Assembly (NCBI RefSeq): GCF_001571365.1
Contig: NZ_BCTQ01000022.1
Coordinates: forward strand, 1 to 64,000
Direction of reading: 5' to 3'
Length of the DNA: 64,000 nt
Source of the DNA: Achromobacter denitrificans NBRC 15125
GTDB taxonomy: Bacteria; Pseudomonadota; Gammaproteobacteria; Burkholderiales; Burkholderiaceae_B
Positions 47,098 through 56,294 of the stretch are shown here, piece after piece. Within the stretch, counting starts at the first letter, position 1. Each line of letters begins with the position of its first letter. A model generated the notes under the pieces. The model saw only the letters and a list, made by a program, of their open reading frames with translations. It did not search any database and was not told where the DNA came from. The position numbers were made by a program, and so were the translations under genes.

Positions 47098-47532
47098 ATG
47101 GCAAGATTCAATTTCACCCAGGATCCCGAAGAACCCGATCTGTGGGCGGCCGAAAACGTCGCCGCGGGCGAGGGGCGTCCGCCGATCCACGTCATGATCC
47201 AGACCGACGGCGAGGAGCCCGCCGGCGGCGCCTCCAAAGTGGTCAAGGCCATCATCGACAACCTCGACGAGCAGATCCTCGCGGCCGCCGATTTCCTGCT
47301 CGACAACTACTCCTACGAGCACTGCAAGAAGCTCGGGCTGGAAGACGACCAGCTGCTGGCGGAGGAAACCGCCGAGGCCATGGCGGAAAAAGCCGTGCTG
47401 CGCGCCTTGTGGCTGTTCGACGAAGACGGCGACGGCTACGAACTGTGGTTCACGCTGCCCTGGGACCCGGTGCATACCTACGACGTGGAATTCGAGGACG
47501 GCACGCCAGTCTCCTGCTCGGTCAACGACTGA
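47098..47532 (+). CDS. Acidic hypothetical protein
   Basis: A 144-residue protein, strongly acidic (many Glu and Asp), with no signal peptide. It opens MARFNFTQDPEEPDLW, contains ALWLFDEDGDGYELWFTLPWD near the C-terminus, which looks like a beta-hairpin and a possible metal-binding DEDGDGYE loop, and the central AAADFLLDNYSYEHCKKLGLEDD is helical. A TCCGGAGCGCGCG ribosome-binding region precedes the ATG. I do not recognise the family. It is 106 bases after the MOSC gene. Confidence 0.65.
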   Translation: MARFNFTQDPEEPDLWAAENVAAGEGRPPIHVMIQTDGEEPAGGASKVVKAIIDNLDEQILAAADFLLDNYSYEHCKKLGLEDDQLLAEETAEAMAEKAVLRALWLFDEDGDGYELWFTLPWDPVHTYDVEFEDGTPVSCSVND

Positions 47533-47559
47533 ACGGTCGGCAGCCGGGCCGTCAACGAC

Positions 47560-47937
47560 CTAGCGCTCCAGCTCGAAATGCGTGGCCTGGGCCTGGCCCA
47601 GCGAATCGTCATAGCGGTAGCGCATTTTCACGGGCATGCCCTTGCGCACGGCGCCCGTGCCGGCGCCGTCGAGCACCACGTCCAGTTCCCGGTCGACGAA
47701 TTCGCGGCAATCGGTATCGGCGCGGGCGCCCTCCGGGATGTCCGCGCTCCGGACCTTGAGCTTGAACATCAGCTGCGTGATTTCCGTGCCGTCGATGCGG
47801 TACTGGCGCATCTGCACCGGCAGGTTGGTGACAGTGCCGCCCAGCTCGCAGGAAATGCGGGTCCAGGCGTGCGAGGCAGGGGTGGCGGCCATCAGGACGG
47901 CGGCCGCCAGGGCGCGGCGCAGGCGTGAGGAGATCAT
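47560..47937 (-). CDS. Exported hypothetical protein
   Basis: A 125-residue secreted protein with a signal peptide (SRLRRALAAAVLMAATPASHA) and a mature start WTRISCELGGTVTNLPVQMRQYR, which with the later CREFVDRELDV gives two cysteines that may form a disulfide. The remaining part is polar and beta-rich (YRYDDSLGQAQATHFELER at the end). No known domain is recognised. The ATG at 47937 was chosen because it directly precedes the signal peptide. It converges with the acidic gene, 27 bases apart. Confidence 0.65.
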   Translation of the reverse strand: MISSRLRRALAAAVLMAATPASHAWTRISCELGGTVTNLPVQMRQYRIDGTEITQLMFKLKVRSADIPEGARADTDCREFVDRELDVVLDGAGTGAVRKGMPVKMRYRYDDSLGQAQATHFELER

Positions 47938-47940
47938 GGC

Positions 47941-48074
47941 TTGCGGACGGCGCGCGAAGCGCGGGCAGGGCACGCCGGCATTCGGGCAAAGGGTTTATAT
48001 GTTGCGCCCGGCGTCTGCCCGGGTCAAGCCGGGGGCTGCCCCATGAAGAAGCGGGCCTTGCGGCCCGTTTTTTT
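47941..48074 (+). ncRNA. Possible small RNA ending at the 48052-48074 terminator
   Basis: The 134 bases before the terminator hold no gene on the plus strand, have a TTTATATG stretch that could be a -10 region at about 47993, and contain further GC hairpins (CCGGCGTCTGCCGG-like). A strong intrinsic terminator with no coding gene upstream on its strand is the sole reason for this call. Confidence 0.22.
48052..48074 (+). terminator. Intrinsic terminator
   Basis: CGGGCC-TTGC-GGCCCG (48052-48067) followed by seven T, a classic terminator on the plus strand. It lies just beyond the 3' end of the reverse symporter gene and has no plus-strand coding gene directly before it, so it may end a short untranslated RNA starting near 47.95 kb, or serve both strands. 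Confidence 0.7.
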
Positions 48075-49374
48075 ATGCGCGTTGCTCGGCGGGCCGGCCA
48101 GCCGGCATCTCCGCCTCGGGGGCGGGAGCCGCCTCGTCCGCGGGCGCGTCCCGTCCGCCTTCCAGCTTCGAGATGACGGCGGTGGCCAGGCTGTTGCCCA
48201 CCACGTTGGTGGCGGTGCGGCCCATATCGAAGAACTGGTCGATGCCCATGATCAGCAGCAGGCCGCCTTCGGGAAGGTGGAACATCGGCAGCGTCGCGGC
48301 CACCACGACCAGCGAGGCCCGGGCCACGCCGGCCATGCCCTTGCTGGTCACCATCAGCACCAGCAGCAAGGTCAGCTGCTGTGTAAAGCTCATCTGGATG
48401 TTGTAGGCCTGCGCGATGAACAGCACCGCGAAGGACTGGTACATCATCGAGCCGTCCAGGTTGAAGGAATAGCCCAGGGGAAGGACGAAGCCCGAGATCC
48501 GCTTGGGAACGCCGAAACGCGTGAGCGCCTCGATCGTCTTCGGATAGGCCGATTCGCTGCTGGCCGTCGAAAACGCCAGCAGCGTGGGCTCCTTGATCAG
48601 GCCGCCCAGCTGCCGGGTGGACTTGCCCAGGAACAGATAGCCCACAAAGAAGAGCACCCCCCACAGCAGCGCCAGGCCCAGGTAGAACTCGCCTATCAGC
48701 TTGCCGTAGCTGAGCAGCACGCCCAGCCCTTCGGTCGTGATGGCGGCGGCCATCGCGGCGAACACGCCCAGCGGCGCGAAGCGCATCACGTAGTCGGTCA
48801 CCCGGAACATGATCTTGGCGAGCTCGTCGATCAGGTTGTAGATGGTGTTGTGGCCCTTGCCGCGGATGAACGACAGCGCCGCGCCGAAGAACAGCGAGAA
48901 CACCAGGATCTGCAGGATCTCGTTGGTGGCCATGGCCTCCACGATGCTGCGGGGGAACACGTGCGCGATGAAGGCCTTGAGCGTGAAGTCCCCGGTCTTC
49001 AGGCCCGAGGTGGCGCCCGCGTCCGGCAGCGCCAGGTTCATGTGCGCGCCCGGCTGGAAGATATTGACCAGGGCCAGGCCCAGCAGCAGCGAAATGGCGG
49101 AAGCGGCGATGAACCAGATCATGGCGCGCATGCCGATGCGGCCCACCGCGCTGGCGTCGCTCATGCTGGCCAGGCCCGTCACCAGCGTGGCGAACACCAG
49201 CGGCGCGATGATCATCTTGATCATGCGCAGGAAAATGTCGGTAATGAGGCTGAAGTGCGAGGCGATCTGCGCGGCCTCTTGGGGGGTCTGCGCGTATTTG
49301 TTGCAGAAGTAGCCCACCACGATGCCCAGCACCATGGAGATGCCGATGTAACGCGTCAGCTTCTTAGTGTTCAT
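48073..49374 (-). CDS. Dicarboxylate/amino acid:cation symporter (DAACS family)
   Basis: A 433-residue inner-membrane transporter of the DctA/GltP family for C4-dicarboxylates or glutamate with Na+ or protons. Diagnostic strings: IIAPLVFATLVTGLASM near 75, STASSESAYPKTIEALTRFG (hairpin 1), PLGYSFNLDGSMMY (TM7) and GIDQFFDMGRTATNVVGNSLA (TM8). The start MNTKKLTRYIGISMV was chosen over an upstream in-frame ATG because the extension is Pro/Ser-rich and unlike the family. The tail is Ala/Glu/Pro-rich. Substrate cannot be fixed from sequence. Confidence 0.9.
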   Translation of the reverse strand: MNTKKLTRYIGISMVLGIVVGYFCNKYAQTPQEAAQIASHFSLITDIFLRMIKMIIAPLVFATLVTGLASMSDASAVGRIGMRAMIWFIAASAISLLLGLALVNIFQPGAHMNLALPDAGATSGLKTGDFTLKAFIAHVFPRSIVEAMATNEILQILVFSLFFGAALSFIRGKGHNTIYNLIDELAKIMFRVTDYVMRFAPLGVFAAMAAAITTEGLGVLLSYGKLIGEFYLGLALLWGVLFFVGYLFLGKSTRQLGGLIKEPTLLAFSTASSESAYPKTIEALTRFGVPKRISGFVLPLGYSFNLDGSMMYQSFAVLFIAQAYNIQMSFTQQLTLLLVLMVTSKGMAGVARASLVVVAATLPMFHLPEGGLLLIMGIDQFFDMGRTATNVVGNSLATAVISKLEGGRDAPADEAAPAPEAEMPAGRPAEQRA

Positions 49375-49716
49375 GATCAAAACGGAAAACGGCGACCCTT
49401 TGCCTGGCCCCGAGGGGGCCGGGTCCGCCGGCATGGGGCGGGCAAGCGGGTCCGGTGACAGACATGCCAGGGCGGCGCCCGAAATTTACGGGTTTACCCT
49501 TGGTGCGCGATGTTAACGCCGCCAACCTGACAGTCAGTTGTCGGTACGGGGCCGGATCGGCGGCCCCGCGCTATCGCGCCGCGTGGGCGGAGCGATAGCG
49601 GGGGTGTATCACCGGAACCTGGGCACTATCGGTCCCAGCCATGCCAGAATGGACCGCGAGGCACCCCGAGTGCACCCGCCCTTCGGGCAAACAAACGAAA
49701 AAATGGAGACAAAACA
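49375..49716. other. 342-base stretch with no supported gene
   Basis: The gap separates the reverse symporter from the forward SMP-30 gene. It includes a GGCCCC-GAG-GGGGCC hairpin at about 49410 and the palindrome CTGAC-A-GTCAG at 49527-49537, a possible operator for either neighbour. A GGAGA ribosome-binding site precedes the SMP-30 ATG. No coding frame or RNA gene is supported. Confidence 0.6.
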
Positions 49717-50616
49717 ATGCCGAAACGCGAATTGGCCGTGCTGGCGTCTGGGTACACCTATCTGGAAGGGTTGCGCTGGCACGAGAACCGCTTGTGGGCG
49801 TCGGATTTCTATACTGAACAGGTCATCGCCGTGGACCTGGACGGCAAGGTCGAACGGATCTGCGAGGTGCCCCAGCAGCCGTCCGGGCTGGGCTGGCTGC
49901 CCGACGGCCGCCTGCTCATCGCCTCCATGAAAGACCGCAAGCTCCTGCGCCGGGAAGCCGACGGCACCCTGGCCGTCCATGCCGACCTGTCCGCGCTCAC
50001 GGGCGGCCATATCAACGACATGGTGGTGGACGCCCAGGGCCGGGCCTACGTGGGCAACTTCGGCTTCGACCTGATGGGCGGAGCCCCGGTGCGCAACACC
50101 ACCATCGTTCGCGTCGATCCCGACGGCGCCACCCGCGTGGTGGCCGAAGGGCTGTGCTTTCCCAACGGCTCCTTCATCACGCCCGACGGCAAGACCATGA
50201 TCGTCAACGAGACCTTCGGCAACCGCATTTCCGAATTCGACATTCTTCCCGACGGCGGCCTGGGCCTCCGGCGCGACTGGGCGAACTTCGGCGCGCTGCC
50301 CGACAGCGACGATTTGGGCGTCCTGATCGCGGCCTCCGCCATCGGGCCGGACGGCGGCGCGCTGGACGCGGAAGGGGCGCTGTGGGTGGCCGACGCCATC
50401 GGCAAGCGCATCGTCCGCGTGGCGCGCGGCGGCAAGATCCTGGAACAGATCGACACCGGCGAATTCGGTATCTTCGCCGCCGCCCTGGGCGGGCCGGACG
50501 GCCGCAGCCTGTTCATGGCCGCCGCGCCGGACTTCATCGAAGCCAACCGCCGCGCGAGGCCAGAGGCCCGGATCCTGGTCACCCGGGTGGACGTGCCGCA
50601 CGCCGGCAGGCCGTAG
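49717..50616 (+). CDS. SMP-30/gluconolactonase/LRE family protein
   Basis: A 299-residue beta-propeller lactonase or related hydrolase. Metal-binding residues are placed in SGYTYLEGLRWHENRLWASDFY (Glu near 17), HINDMVVDAQGRAYVGNFG (Asn/Asp near 107) and EGALWVADAIGKRI (Asp near 227). No signal peptide. The GGAGA site precedes the ATG. Members open sugar lactones or act in degradation of lactone intermediates; the substrate is not evident. It is transcribed alone, 195 bases before fba. Confidence 0.85.
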   Translation: MPKRELAVLASGYTYLEGLRWHENRLWASDFYTEQVIAVDLDGKVERICEVPQQPSGLGWLPDGRLLIASMKDRKLLRREADGTLAVHADLSALTGGHINDMVVDAQGRAYVGNFGFDLMGGAPVRNTTIVRVDPDGATRVVAEGLCFPNGSFITPDGKTMIVNETFGNRISEFDILPDGGLGLRRDWANFGALPDSDDLGVLIAASAIGPDGGALDAEGALWVADAIGKRIVRVARGGKILEQIDTGEFGIFAAALGGPDGRSLFMAAAPDFIEANRRARPEARILVTRVDVPHAGRP

Positions 50617-50810
50617 GCGGCCCGCCCTCCGCCCCGCCGCGCCATCCTCCGTCAGGAGGGGGGCGCCGGGGCGGTTTACCTCCTTGGGCGCAGTCCGAAT
50701 GGCCTGGATACCGGCGGTTGCAAGACCTTTCGGCGAATCCCCCGTAAAATCACACCATTCGGCAAGACTTCAACCATCTTTCAATAGACAGTACCTAAGG
50801 AGGACCACTC

Positions 50811-51875
50811 ATGGCCCTAGTCTCCATGCGCCAGTTGCTCGACCACGCCGCCGAGCACGGCTACGGCATTCCCGCTTTCAACGTCAACAACCTGGAGCAG
50901 GTCCAGGCCATCATGGAAGCCGCTGCGGAGACCGACAGCCCGGTGATCATGCAAGCCTCGGCCGGCGCGCGCAAGTACGCGGGCGAAGGCTTCCTGAAGT
51001 ACCTGATCCAGGCCGCCGTGGAATCGTATCCCCACATCCCCGTGGTCATGCACCAGGATCACGGCCAGTCGCCCAAGATCTGCCAGGGCGCCATCGATCT
51101 GGGCTTCTCCAGCGTCATGATGGACGGCTCGCTCAAGGAAGACGGCAAGACCATCGCCGACTACGACTACAACGTCGAAGTGACCAAGAAGGTCGTCGAC
51201 ATCGCGCACAAGCTGGGCGTGACGGTCGAAGGCGAGCTGGGCTGCCTGGGCTCCCTGGAAACCATGCAGGGCGACAAGGAAGACGGCCACGGCGCCGACG
51301 GCAAGCTGACCATGGACCAGCTGCTGACCGATCCGGAGCAGGCCGCCGACTTCGTGCGCAAGACGCAGCTGGACGCCCTGGCCATCGCCATCGGCACCAG
51401 CCACGGCGCCTACAAGTTCACGCGCAAGCCCACCGGCGACATCCTGTCGATCTCCCGCATCAAGGAAATCCACGCCCGCCTGCCCAACACCCACCTGGTG
51501 ATGCACGGCAGCTCCAGCGTGCCGCAGGAACTGCTGGCCGAGATCCGCGAATTCGGCGGCAACATGAAGGAAACCTACGGCGTGCCCGTCGAGGAAATCC
51601 AGGAAGCCATCAAGTTCGGCGTGCGCAAGATCAATATCGACACCGATATCCGTCTGGCCATGACCGGCGCGATCCGCCGCTTCTTCGCCGAAAACCCGGA
51701 GAAGTTCGATCCGCGCGAATACCTGAAGCCGGCCCGCGCCGCGGCCAAGGCCATCTGTGTCGCCCGCTACACGCAGTTCGGCACCGCCGGCAACGCCAGC
51801 AAGATCAAGGCGCTGCCGCTGACCGAAATCGCCGCGCAGTACGCCTCGGGCAAGCTGTCGCAAGTGGTGCAATAA
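50811..51875 (+). CDS. fba: Fructose-bisphosphate aldolase class II
   Basis: A 354-residue zinc aldolase cleaving fructose 1,6-bisphosphate (and possibly sedoheptulose 1,7-bisphosphate) to triose phosphates. Zinc ligands are in [11 protein letters not shown] (His near 82), [15 protein letters not shown] (His near 198) and [14 protein letters not shown] (His near 231). The N-terminal [32 protein letters not shown] is the Calvin-cycle subtype, found with cbb-type relatives. A strong AAGGAGGA precedes the ATG. It should share flux with tkt, gap and pgk although it is 43 kb from them. Confidence 0.96.
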   Translation: MALVSMRQLLDHAAEHGYGIPAFNVNNLEQVQAIMEAAAETDSPVIMQASAGARKYAGEGFLKYLIQAAVESYPHIPVVMHQDHGQSPKICQGAIDLGFSSVMMDGSLKEDGKTIADYDYNVEVTKKVVDIAHKLGVTVEGELGCLGSLETMQGDKEDGHGADGKLTMDQLLTDPEQAADFVRKTQLDALAIAIGTSHGAYKFTRKPTGDILSISRIKEIHARLPNTHLVMHGSSSVPQELLAEIREFGGNMKETYGVPVEEIQEAIKFGVRKINIDTDIRLAMTGAIRRFFAENPEKFDPREYLKPARAAAKAICVARYTQFGTAGNASKIKALPLTEIAAQYASGKLSQVVQ

Positions 51876-51910
51876 GGCTGGCGGCGCCCCTGGCGCCTCC
51901 AAGCACGGAA

Positions 51911-51941
51911 AGGCGGGCCCCCGAGGGGGCCCGCCTTTTTT
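51911..51941 (+). terminator. Intrinsic terminator of fba
   Basis: GGCGGGCCCCC-GA-GGGGGCCCGCC (51912-51935) with an 11-bp stem and a run of six T. It lies 36 bases after the fba stop and before the reverse GFA gene, so it can stop transcription from both sides. Confidence 0.9.
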
Positions 51942-51962
51942 CATGGGGCCCATCCGCCCGGC

Positions 51963-52418
51963 TTAGGCGGCGGGGCCGTTCCCGGGGAAATGGGGGACGC
52001 CGCGGTCCACGTGATGCCAGGACGGGGCGGACGCCGTCCACAGGCTGGCCTTGGCGTGGAAGGCTTCGGGATCGTCCAGCGAGCCGGCCCGCACGACTTC
52101 GTAGCCCATCCCTTCGGAGCCGCCGAACAGCGGCGTGCCACAGGCGGCGCAGAAGCTGCGCATGACGGTGTGGCCCGAATCGCCCCGGTAGCGGTGTTCC
52201 TTGGGCTGGCCGCGCAGTATGGTGACCGAGCCGGCCGGGAAGATCAGCGCGTGGGCGGGGGCGCCGCCGCTGGAATACTGGCAGTCCCGGCAATGACAGG
52301 TGGCGGCCGTGAGCGGCTCGTCGGTGACGGCGTAGCGGATGGCGCCGCACTGGCAGCCTCCGGTCAGGTGCACCTGCGCGTCGGCATGGGCGGTGCGTTT
52401 GGGGGAAGCATCCTGCAT
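51963..52418 (-). CDS. GFA family zinc-binding protein (second copy)
   Basis: A 151-residue protein with the GFA fold: GGCQCGAIRYAV (20-31), CHCRDCQYSSGGAPA (about 42-56) and FCAACGTPLFGG (about 88-99) supply the zinc cysteines. It is a paralogue of the gene at 29274-29705 with a longer N-terminus (MQDASPKRTAHADAQVH) and a His-containing tail. Substrate unknown. It converges with fba and has no nearby partner on its strand. Confidence 0.88.
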   Translation of the reverse strand: MQDASPKRTAHADAQVHLTGGCQCGAIRYAVTDEPLTAATCHCRDCQYSSGGAPAHALIFPAGSVTILRGQPKEHRYRGDSGHTVMRSFCAACGTPLFGGSEGMGYEVVRAGSLDDPEAFHAKASLWTASAPSWHHVDRGVPHFPGNGPAA

Positions 52419-52683
52419 ACGACTCTGTCTCCGGGGTCAGCGCCGTGACGCCAGCGGCGGTCGGCGCGCATATTGGGAGACGACAGCCTAACCCGGGCGC
52501 CGGGCGGCGTCGAGGGGAGGGCGGGCCGCCGGACCCTTCCGTGAGTCCGGCAAAGCCGGCCCATTTGCAGTAACCTATGCGCTTTGCAGGACCCGCGCCG
52601 CGCGCCGGCCTTGCCCTGTTCTACTTCCCGCCCTGGCGCCTGCCCGAGGCGGGAATCTTCATTATTGCCATAGGCCATTTCCC

Positions 52684-53565
52684 GTGACTTCTGCTTTGCA
52701 TCAATCCAGCATCAAGTCCTTGCCGCTGCTGGGCCGCGGTAAGGTGCGCGATATGTACGCGGTGGGCGACGACAAGTTGCTGATCGTCGCGTCGGATCGC
52801 ATCTCCGCCTTCGACGTGATCCTCGACGACCCCATCCCCGGCAAGGGGCAGGTGCTGACCGAGCTGACCGAATTCTGGCTGCAGAAGCTGGCCCACATCC
52901 TGCCGAACCACTCCACCGGCGTGAAGCCCGAAGACGTGGTGGCGCCGGACGAAGTGGACCAGGTGCGGGGCCGCGCCGTCGTGGTCAAGCGCTTGAAGCC
53001 CATCCTGGTGGAAGCGGTGGCCCGCGGCTACCTGATCGGCTCGGGCTGGAAGGATTACCAGGCCACGGGCTCGGTGTGCGGCATCAAGCTCCCGGCCGGG
53101 CTGCAGCAGGCCAGCCAGCTGCCCGAACCCATCTTCACGCCGGCGGCCAAGGCCGAGTTCGGCATGCACGACGAAAACGTGGATTTCGCGCACGTGGTCA
53201 AGGAAGTCGGCCAGGAAATGGCGGAGCGCATCCGCGACGTGACCCTCAAGCTTTACGCCGAAGCGGCCAAGTTCGCCGCGACCAAGGGCATCATCATCGC
53301 CGACACGAAGTTCGAGTTCGGCCTGGACGACGACGGCACGCTGTACCTGATGGACGAAGTGCTGACGCCCGATTCGTCGCGCTTCTGGCCCGCCGACGGC
53401 TACCGCGTGGGCATCAGCCCCCCGTCGTTCGACAAGCAGTTCGTGCGGGACTGGCTGGAAACCCAGACCTGGGACAAGACGCCGCCCGCGCCGCGCCTGC
53501 CCAAGGACGTGCTGGAAAAAACGGCCGCCAAATACCGCGAAGCGCTGGACCGGCTGGTCGCCTGA
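52684..53565 (+). CDS. purC: Phosphoribosylaminoimidazole-succinocarboxamide synthase
   Basis: A 293-residue enzyme making SAICAR from CAIR, aspartate and ATP in purine synthesis. The N-terminal [33 protein letters not shown] and the later [22 protein letters not shown] and [36 protein letters not shown] are the family signatures. The start is a GTG (52684); a small CCGGC-AAA-GCCGG hairpin lies upstream. It is followed by a clear terminator. Confidence 0.95.
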   Translation: MTSALHQSSIKSLPLLGRGKVRDMYAVGDDKLLIVASDRISAFDVILDDPIPGKGQVLTELTEFWLQKLAHILPNHSTGVKPEDVVAPDEVDQVRGRAVVVKRLKPILVEAVARGYLIGSGWKDYQATGSVCGIKLPAGLQQASQLPEPIFTPAAKAEFGMHDENVDFAHVVKEVGQEMAERIRDVTLKLYAEAAKFAATKGIIIADTKFEFGLDDDGTLYLMDEVLTPDSSRFWPADGYRVGISPPSFDKQFVRDWLETQTWDKTPPAPRLPKDVLEKTAAKYREALDRLVA

Positions 53566-53582
53566 CCCGGCCGCGTTTCAAG

Positions 53583-53617
53583 GAAAAAAGCCGCTCCTGG
53601 CCGAGCGGTTTTTTTTC
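53583..53617 (+). terminator. Intrinsic terminator of purC
   Basis: CCGCTC-CTGGCC-GAGCGG (53591-53608) flanked by A-run and followed by nine T. It separates purC from the DsbB pair. Confidence 0.9.
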
Positions 53618-53648
53618 GCCTGGAGCCAGGGCCCGGCTCGGGTATTCG

Positions 53649-53680
53649 ATAACAGTTATTTCGGATTGTTACGTTATACT
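53649..53680 (+). promoter_or_regulatory. Promoter region of the DUF5993/dsbB pair
   Basis: TATACT (53675-53680) forms a plausible -10 box with no convincing -35. The palindrome ATAAC-A-GTTAT (53649-53659) just upstream could be an operator. Both lie in the short AT-rich patch between the purC terminator and the next gene. Confidence 0.4.
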
Positions 53681-53721
53681 TTTCCGATTGTATCGGGACG
53701 TCCCAGAAAGGAGCGCTACGC

Positions 53722-53880
53722 ATGGTAATGATGTTGCCTTTCCTGACCGGCCTGGTCGCTGTGTGGTTCGGGATGCTTGGAAAGCGCCGCCCCTGCGTGA
53801 CCTTCTGGCTGCTCACCCTGGCGATCTTCGCCGCCTGGTGCCAATACCACATGACCAGCCCGCTGGCGCTGTCGTTCTAG
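53722..53880 (+). CDS. 52-residue membrane protein upstream of dsbB (DUF5993-like)
   Basis: A 52-codon gene. Two hydrophobic spans (MMLPFLTGLVAVWFGML and VTFWLLTLAIFAAW) are joined by the basic GKRRPC, with a C-terminal QYHMTSPLALSF. It carries two Cys. I recall a small family (DUF5993) with this layout that lies next to dsbB genes in proteobacteria; the match is by recall and context. An AAAGGAG site is near the ATG, and the stop is nine bases before dsbB, so they are co-translated. Confidence 0.7.
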   Translation: MVMMLPFLTGLVAVWFGMLGKRRPCVTFWLLTLAIFAAWCQYHMTSPLALSF

Positions 53881-53889
53881 GGCCGGGCG

Positions 53890-54462
53890 ATGATCTTTTC
53901 CCGCAATCCCGCGCGCGGCTCGCGCATCCTGAACGGCCTGGCCCTGCTGGGCGTCACCATCGCCCTGGGCATGGCATTCTTCTGGCAGTTTGCCTACGGC
54001 GAGCTGCCGTGCCCACTGTGCCTGCTGCAGCGCGTCGCGCTGATCCTGGCGGGCGTGGGCTTCCTGCTGAACTTGCGGCTGGGGCCGTCGCCGATGCACT
54101 ACGCCATGAGCATCGCGGCCGCGCTGGGCGGCATGCTGGCCTCGGGCCGGCAGGTGCTCCTGCACATCGCGCCCGGCGATCCGGGCTACGGCGCGCCCCT
54201 GCTGGGCCTGCACTTCTACACCTGGGCCTTCATCGCCTTCTCGGCCATCATCGCGTTCTGCGCGCTGATGCTGTCGGCCGACCGCAAGTGGGGCGACAGC
54301 ATGCTGAAAAAGCCGGTGCCGGCGCTGGGCGCGGTGGCCATGGCCCTGTTTTTCATCGCCACGCTGGCCAACGTCGGCAGCACCACGCTGGAGTGCGGCT
54401 TCGGCCCGTGCCCGGACGATCCCGTGACCTATCAGTGGCTGGATTCGGGGGCCGCGCGGTAG
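53890..54462 (+). CDS. dsbB: Disulfide bond formation protein B family
   Basis: A 190-residue membrane protein that passes electrons from DsbA-type proteins to quinone. The CPLC pair (Cys41, Cys44) lies at the first periplasmic loop as in E. coli. The second pair is unlike E. coli: instead of two cysteines in the loop between the third and fourth spans, here Cys169 and Cys174 ([11 protein letters not shown]) follow the last span. About five hydrophobic spans are visible. It follows the 52-residue gene by nine bases; purE begins 103 bases later. Confidence 0.88.
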   Translation: MIFSRNPARGSRILNGLALLGVTIALGMAFFWQFAYGELPCPLCLLQRVALILAGVGFLLNLRLGPSPMHYAMSIAAALGGMLASGRQVLLHIAPGDPGYGAPLLGLHFYTWAFIAFSAIIAFCALMLSADRKWGDSMLKKPVPALGAVAMALFFIATLANVGSTTLECGFGPCPDDPVTYQWLDSGAAR

Positions 54463-54479
54463 GCCCGCGCCCACCCGGT

Positions 54480-54485
54480 TAAAAT
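54480..54485 (+). promoter_or_regulatory. Possible -10 element for purE (TAAAAT)
   Basis: TAAAAT in GGTTAAAATACCCGGTT lies 81 bases before the purE ATG, in the same form seen before fba and tkt. No -35 box is evident. A GC repeat (GCGGCCTGGTTCCGCGG / GCGGCCTGGCGCCGCGG) follows as a tandem copy within the leader. Confidence 0.35.
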
Positions 54486-54565
54486 ACCCGGTTTCGCGGC
54501 CTGGTTCCGCGGTCCTCCGACTTTCCGCGGCCTGGCGCCGCGGTCTCAACTTTCAGACACCGGTT

Positions 54566-55087
54566 ATGACAGCCAAGACTTCCGCAGCGGCAGAGGCCAC
54601 CCCAGTGGTGGGCGTGATTATGGGTTCTTCCAGCGATTGGGAGGTCATGAAGCACGCGGTCACCATGCTGGAGGACTTCGGCGTGCCCTTCGAGGCGCGC
54701 GTGATTTCGGCGCACCGCATGCCGCAGGACATGGCCGAGTACGGCGCCGCCGCGCATGGGCGCGGCCTGCGCGGCATCATCGCTGGCGCCGGCGGCGCGG
54801 CGCACCTGCCGGGCATGATGGCGGCGCTGACCGAAGTGCCGGTGTTCGGCGTGCCGGTGCCGTCCAAGTACCTGCGCGGCGAAGACTCGCTGCTGTCCAT
54901 CGTGCAGATGCCCAAGGGCGTGCCGGTGGCCACCTTCGCGATCGGCGAAGCCGGCGCTGCCAACGCGGCGCTGCACGTGATCGCCACCCTGGCGGGCACG
55001 GACGCCGGCCTGCACCAGAAGCTGGTGGCGTTCCGCGCCCGCCAGACGCAGGCCGCGCGCGACATGAAGGTTCCGCCCGAGGCCTGA
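54566..55087 (+). CDS. purE: 5-(carboxyamino)imidazole ribonucleotide mutase
   Basis: A 173-residue enzyme converting N5-CAIR to CAIR in purine synthesis. The signature [41 protein letters not shown] (about 17-57) and [27 protein letters not shown] are typical; it is PurE class I because purK follows. It lies directly upstream of purK. Confidence 0.95.
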   Translation: MTAKTSAAAEATPVVGVIMGSSSDWEVMKHAVTMLEDFGVPFEARVISAHRMPQDMAEYGAAAHGRGLRGIIAGAGGAAHLPGMMAALTEVPVFGVPVPSKYLRGEDSLLSIVQMPKGVPVATFAIGEAGAANAALHVIATLAGTDAGLHQKLVAFRARQTQAARDMKVPPEA

Positions 55088-55092
55088 TCAGA

Positions 55093-56283
55093 ATGACTCA
55101 ATCCACTGCTTTCACGATCGCGCCCGGCGGCTGGCTGGGCTTGCTGGGAGGCGGCCAGCTGGGCCGCATGTTCTGCCACGCCGCGCAAAGCCTGGGCTAC
55201 AAGGTGGCGGTGCTGGATCCGGCCGCCGAGTGCCCGGCCGGCATGGTGGCCGACCTGCACATCCAGGCGGCCTACGACGACGAGGACGGCCTGGCCCGCC
55301 TCGCCCAGACCTGTCAGGCCGTGACGACCGAATTCGAGAACGTGCCCGCCGACAGCCTGCGCACCCTGGCCACGCGCTGCCGCGTCAGCCCCGCCGGGGA
55401 TGCCGTGGCCATCGTGCAGGACCGCATCGCCGAGAAGACCTTCATCGCCTCGCAAGGCATCCCCGTGGCGCCGCACGCGGCCATCCGCAGCGAAGCGGAC
55501 CTGCGCGCGGCGCCGGACGCGCTGTTTCCCGGCATCCTCAAAGTGGCGCGCCTGGGCTATGACGGCAAGGGCCAGGCCCGCATCGCCACGCGCGAGGAAG
55601 CGCTGGCCGCCTTCGCCGAATTCGGTGGCGTGGCGTGCGTGCTGGAAGCGCTGATGCCGCTGGACTACGAGATCTCGGTGGTGCTGGCGCGCGGCTTCGA
55701 CGGCGCCAGCGTGGTGTTTCCCGTGGCGCGCAACGTGCACCGCGACGGCATCCTGGCGGTGTCGACGGCCGAGCCGGTCCAGCAGGACGCGGCCCATGCC
55801 GAGCGGCAGGCCCGCGCGACCCAGGCGGCGCAAGCCATCGCGCAGGGCTTGGGCTACCACGGCGTGCTGTGCGTGGAGTTCTTCGTGCTCAAGGACGGCA
55901 GTCTGATCGTCAACGAAATCGCGCCGCGCCCGCACAACAGCGGCCACTACACCATGGACGCCTGCCTCTCCAGCCAGTTCGAGCAGCAGGCGCGCGCCAT
56001 GGCCGGCCTGCCGCTGGGCGGCACCGACCTGCTGGCGCCCGCGGTCATGTTGAATCTCCTGGGCGACATCTGGTATCCGTCGGCCGCCGCCACGGCGCAA
56101 CGCGAGCCCGACTGGGCCGCCGCGCTGGCCGTGCCCACGGCCAAGCTGCACCTGTACGGCAAGCGCGAAGCGCGCCGCGGTCGCAAGATGGGACACGTCA
56201 CCATCGTCGCGCCCACCGTGCAGCAGGCTCGCGACGACGCCGCCCGCGTGGCGGCGGCGCTGGGCATGCAGGCTCCCGAATAA
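55093..56283 (+). CDS. purK: 5-(carboxyamino)imidazole ribonucleotide synthase
   Basis: A 396-residue ATP-grasp enzyme making N5-CAIR from AIR, bicarbonate and ATP. The start motif GWLGLLGGGQLGRMF is at 15-29, and ATP-grasp markers include FPGILKVARLGYDGKGQARI and VEFFVLKDGSLIVNEIAPRPHNSGHYTMDAC. The start at 55093 gives the family's N-terminus and is six bases after the purE stop, showing tight coupling. sua5 follows after 11 bases. Confidence 0.95.
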   Translation: MTQSTAFTIAPGGWLGLLGGGQLGRMFCHAAQSLGYKVAVLDPAAECPAGMVADLHIQAAYDDEDGLARLAQTCQAVTTEFENVPADSLRTLATRCRVSPAGDAVAIVQDRIAEKTFIASQGIPVAPHAAIRSEADLRAAPDALFPGILKVARLGYDGKGQARIATREEALAAFAEFGGVACVLEALMPLDYEISVVLARGFDGASVVFPVARNVHRDGILAVSTAEPVQQDAAHAERQARATQAAQAIAQGLGYHGVLCVEFFVLKDGSLIVNEIAPRPHNSGHYTMDACLSSQFEQQARAMAGLPLGGTDLLAPAVMLNLLGDIWYPSAAATAQREPDWAAALAVPTAKLHLYGKREARRGRKMGHVTIVAPTVQQARDDAARVAAALGMQAPE

Positions 56284-56294
56284 GCGCGGCGACG

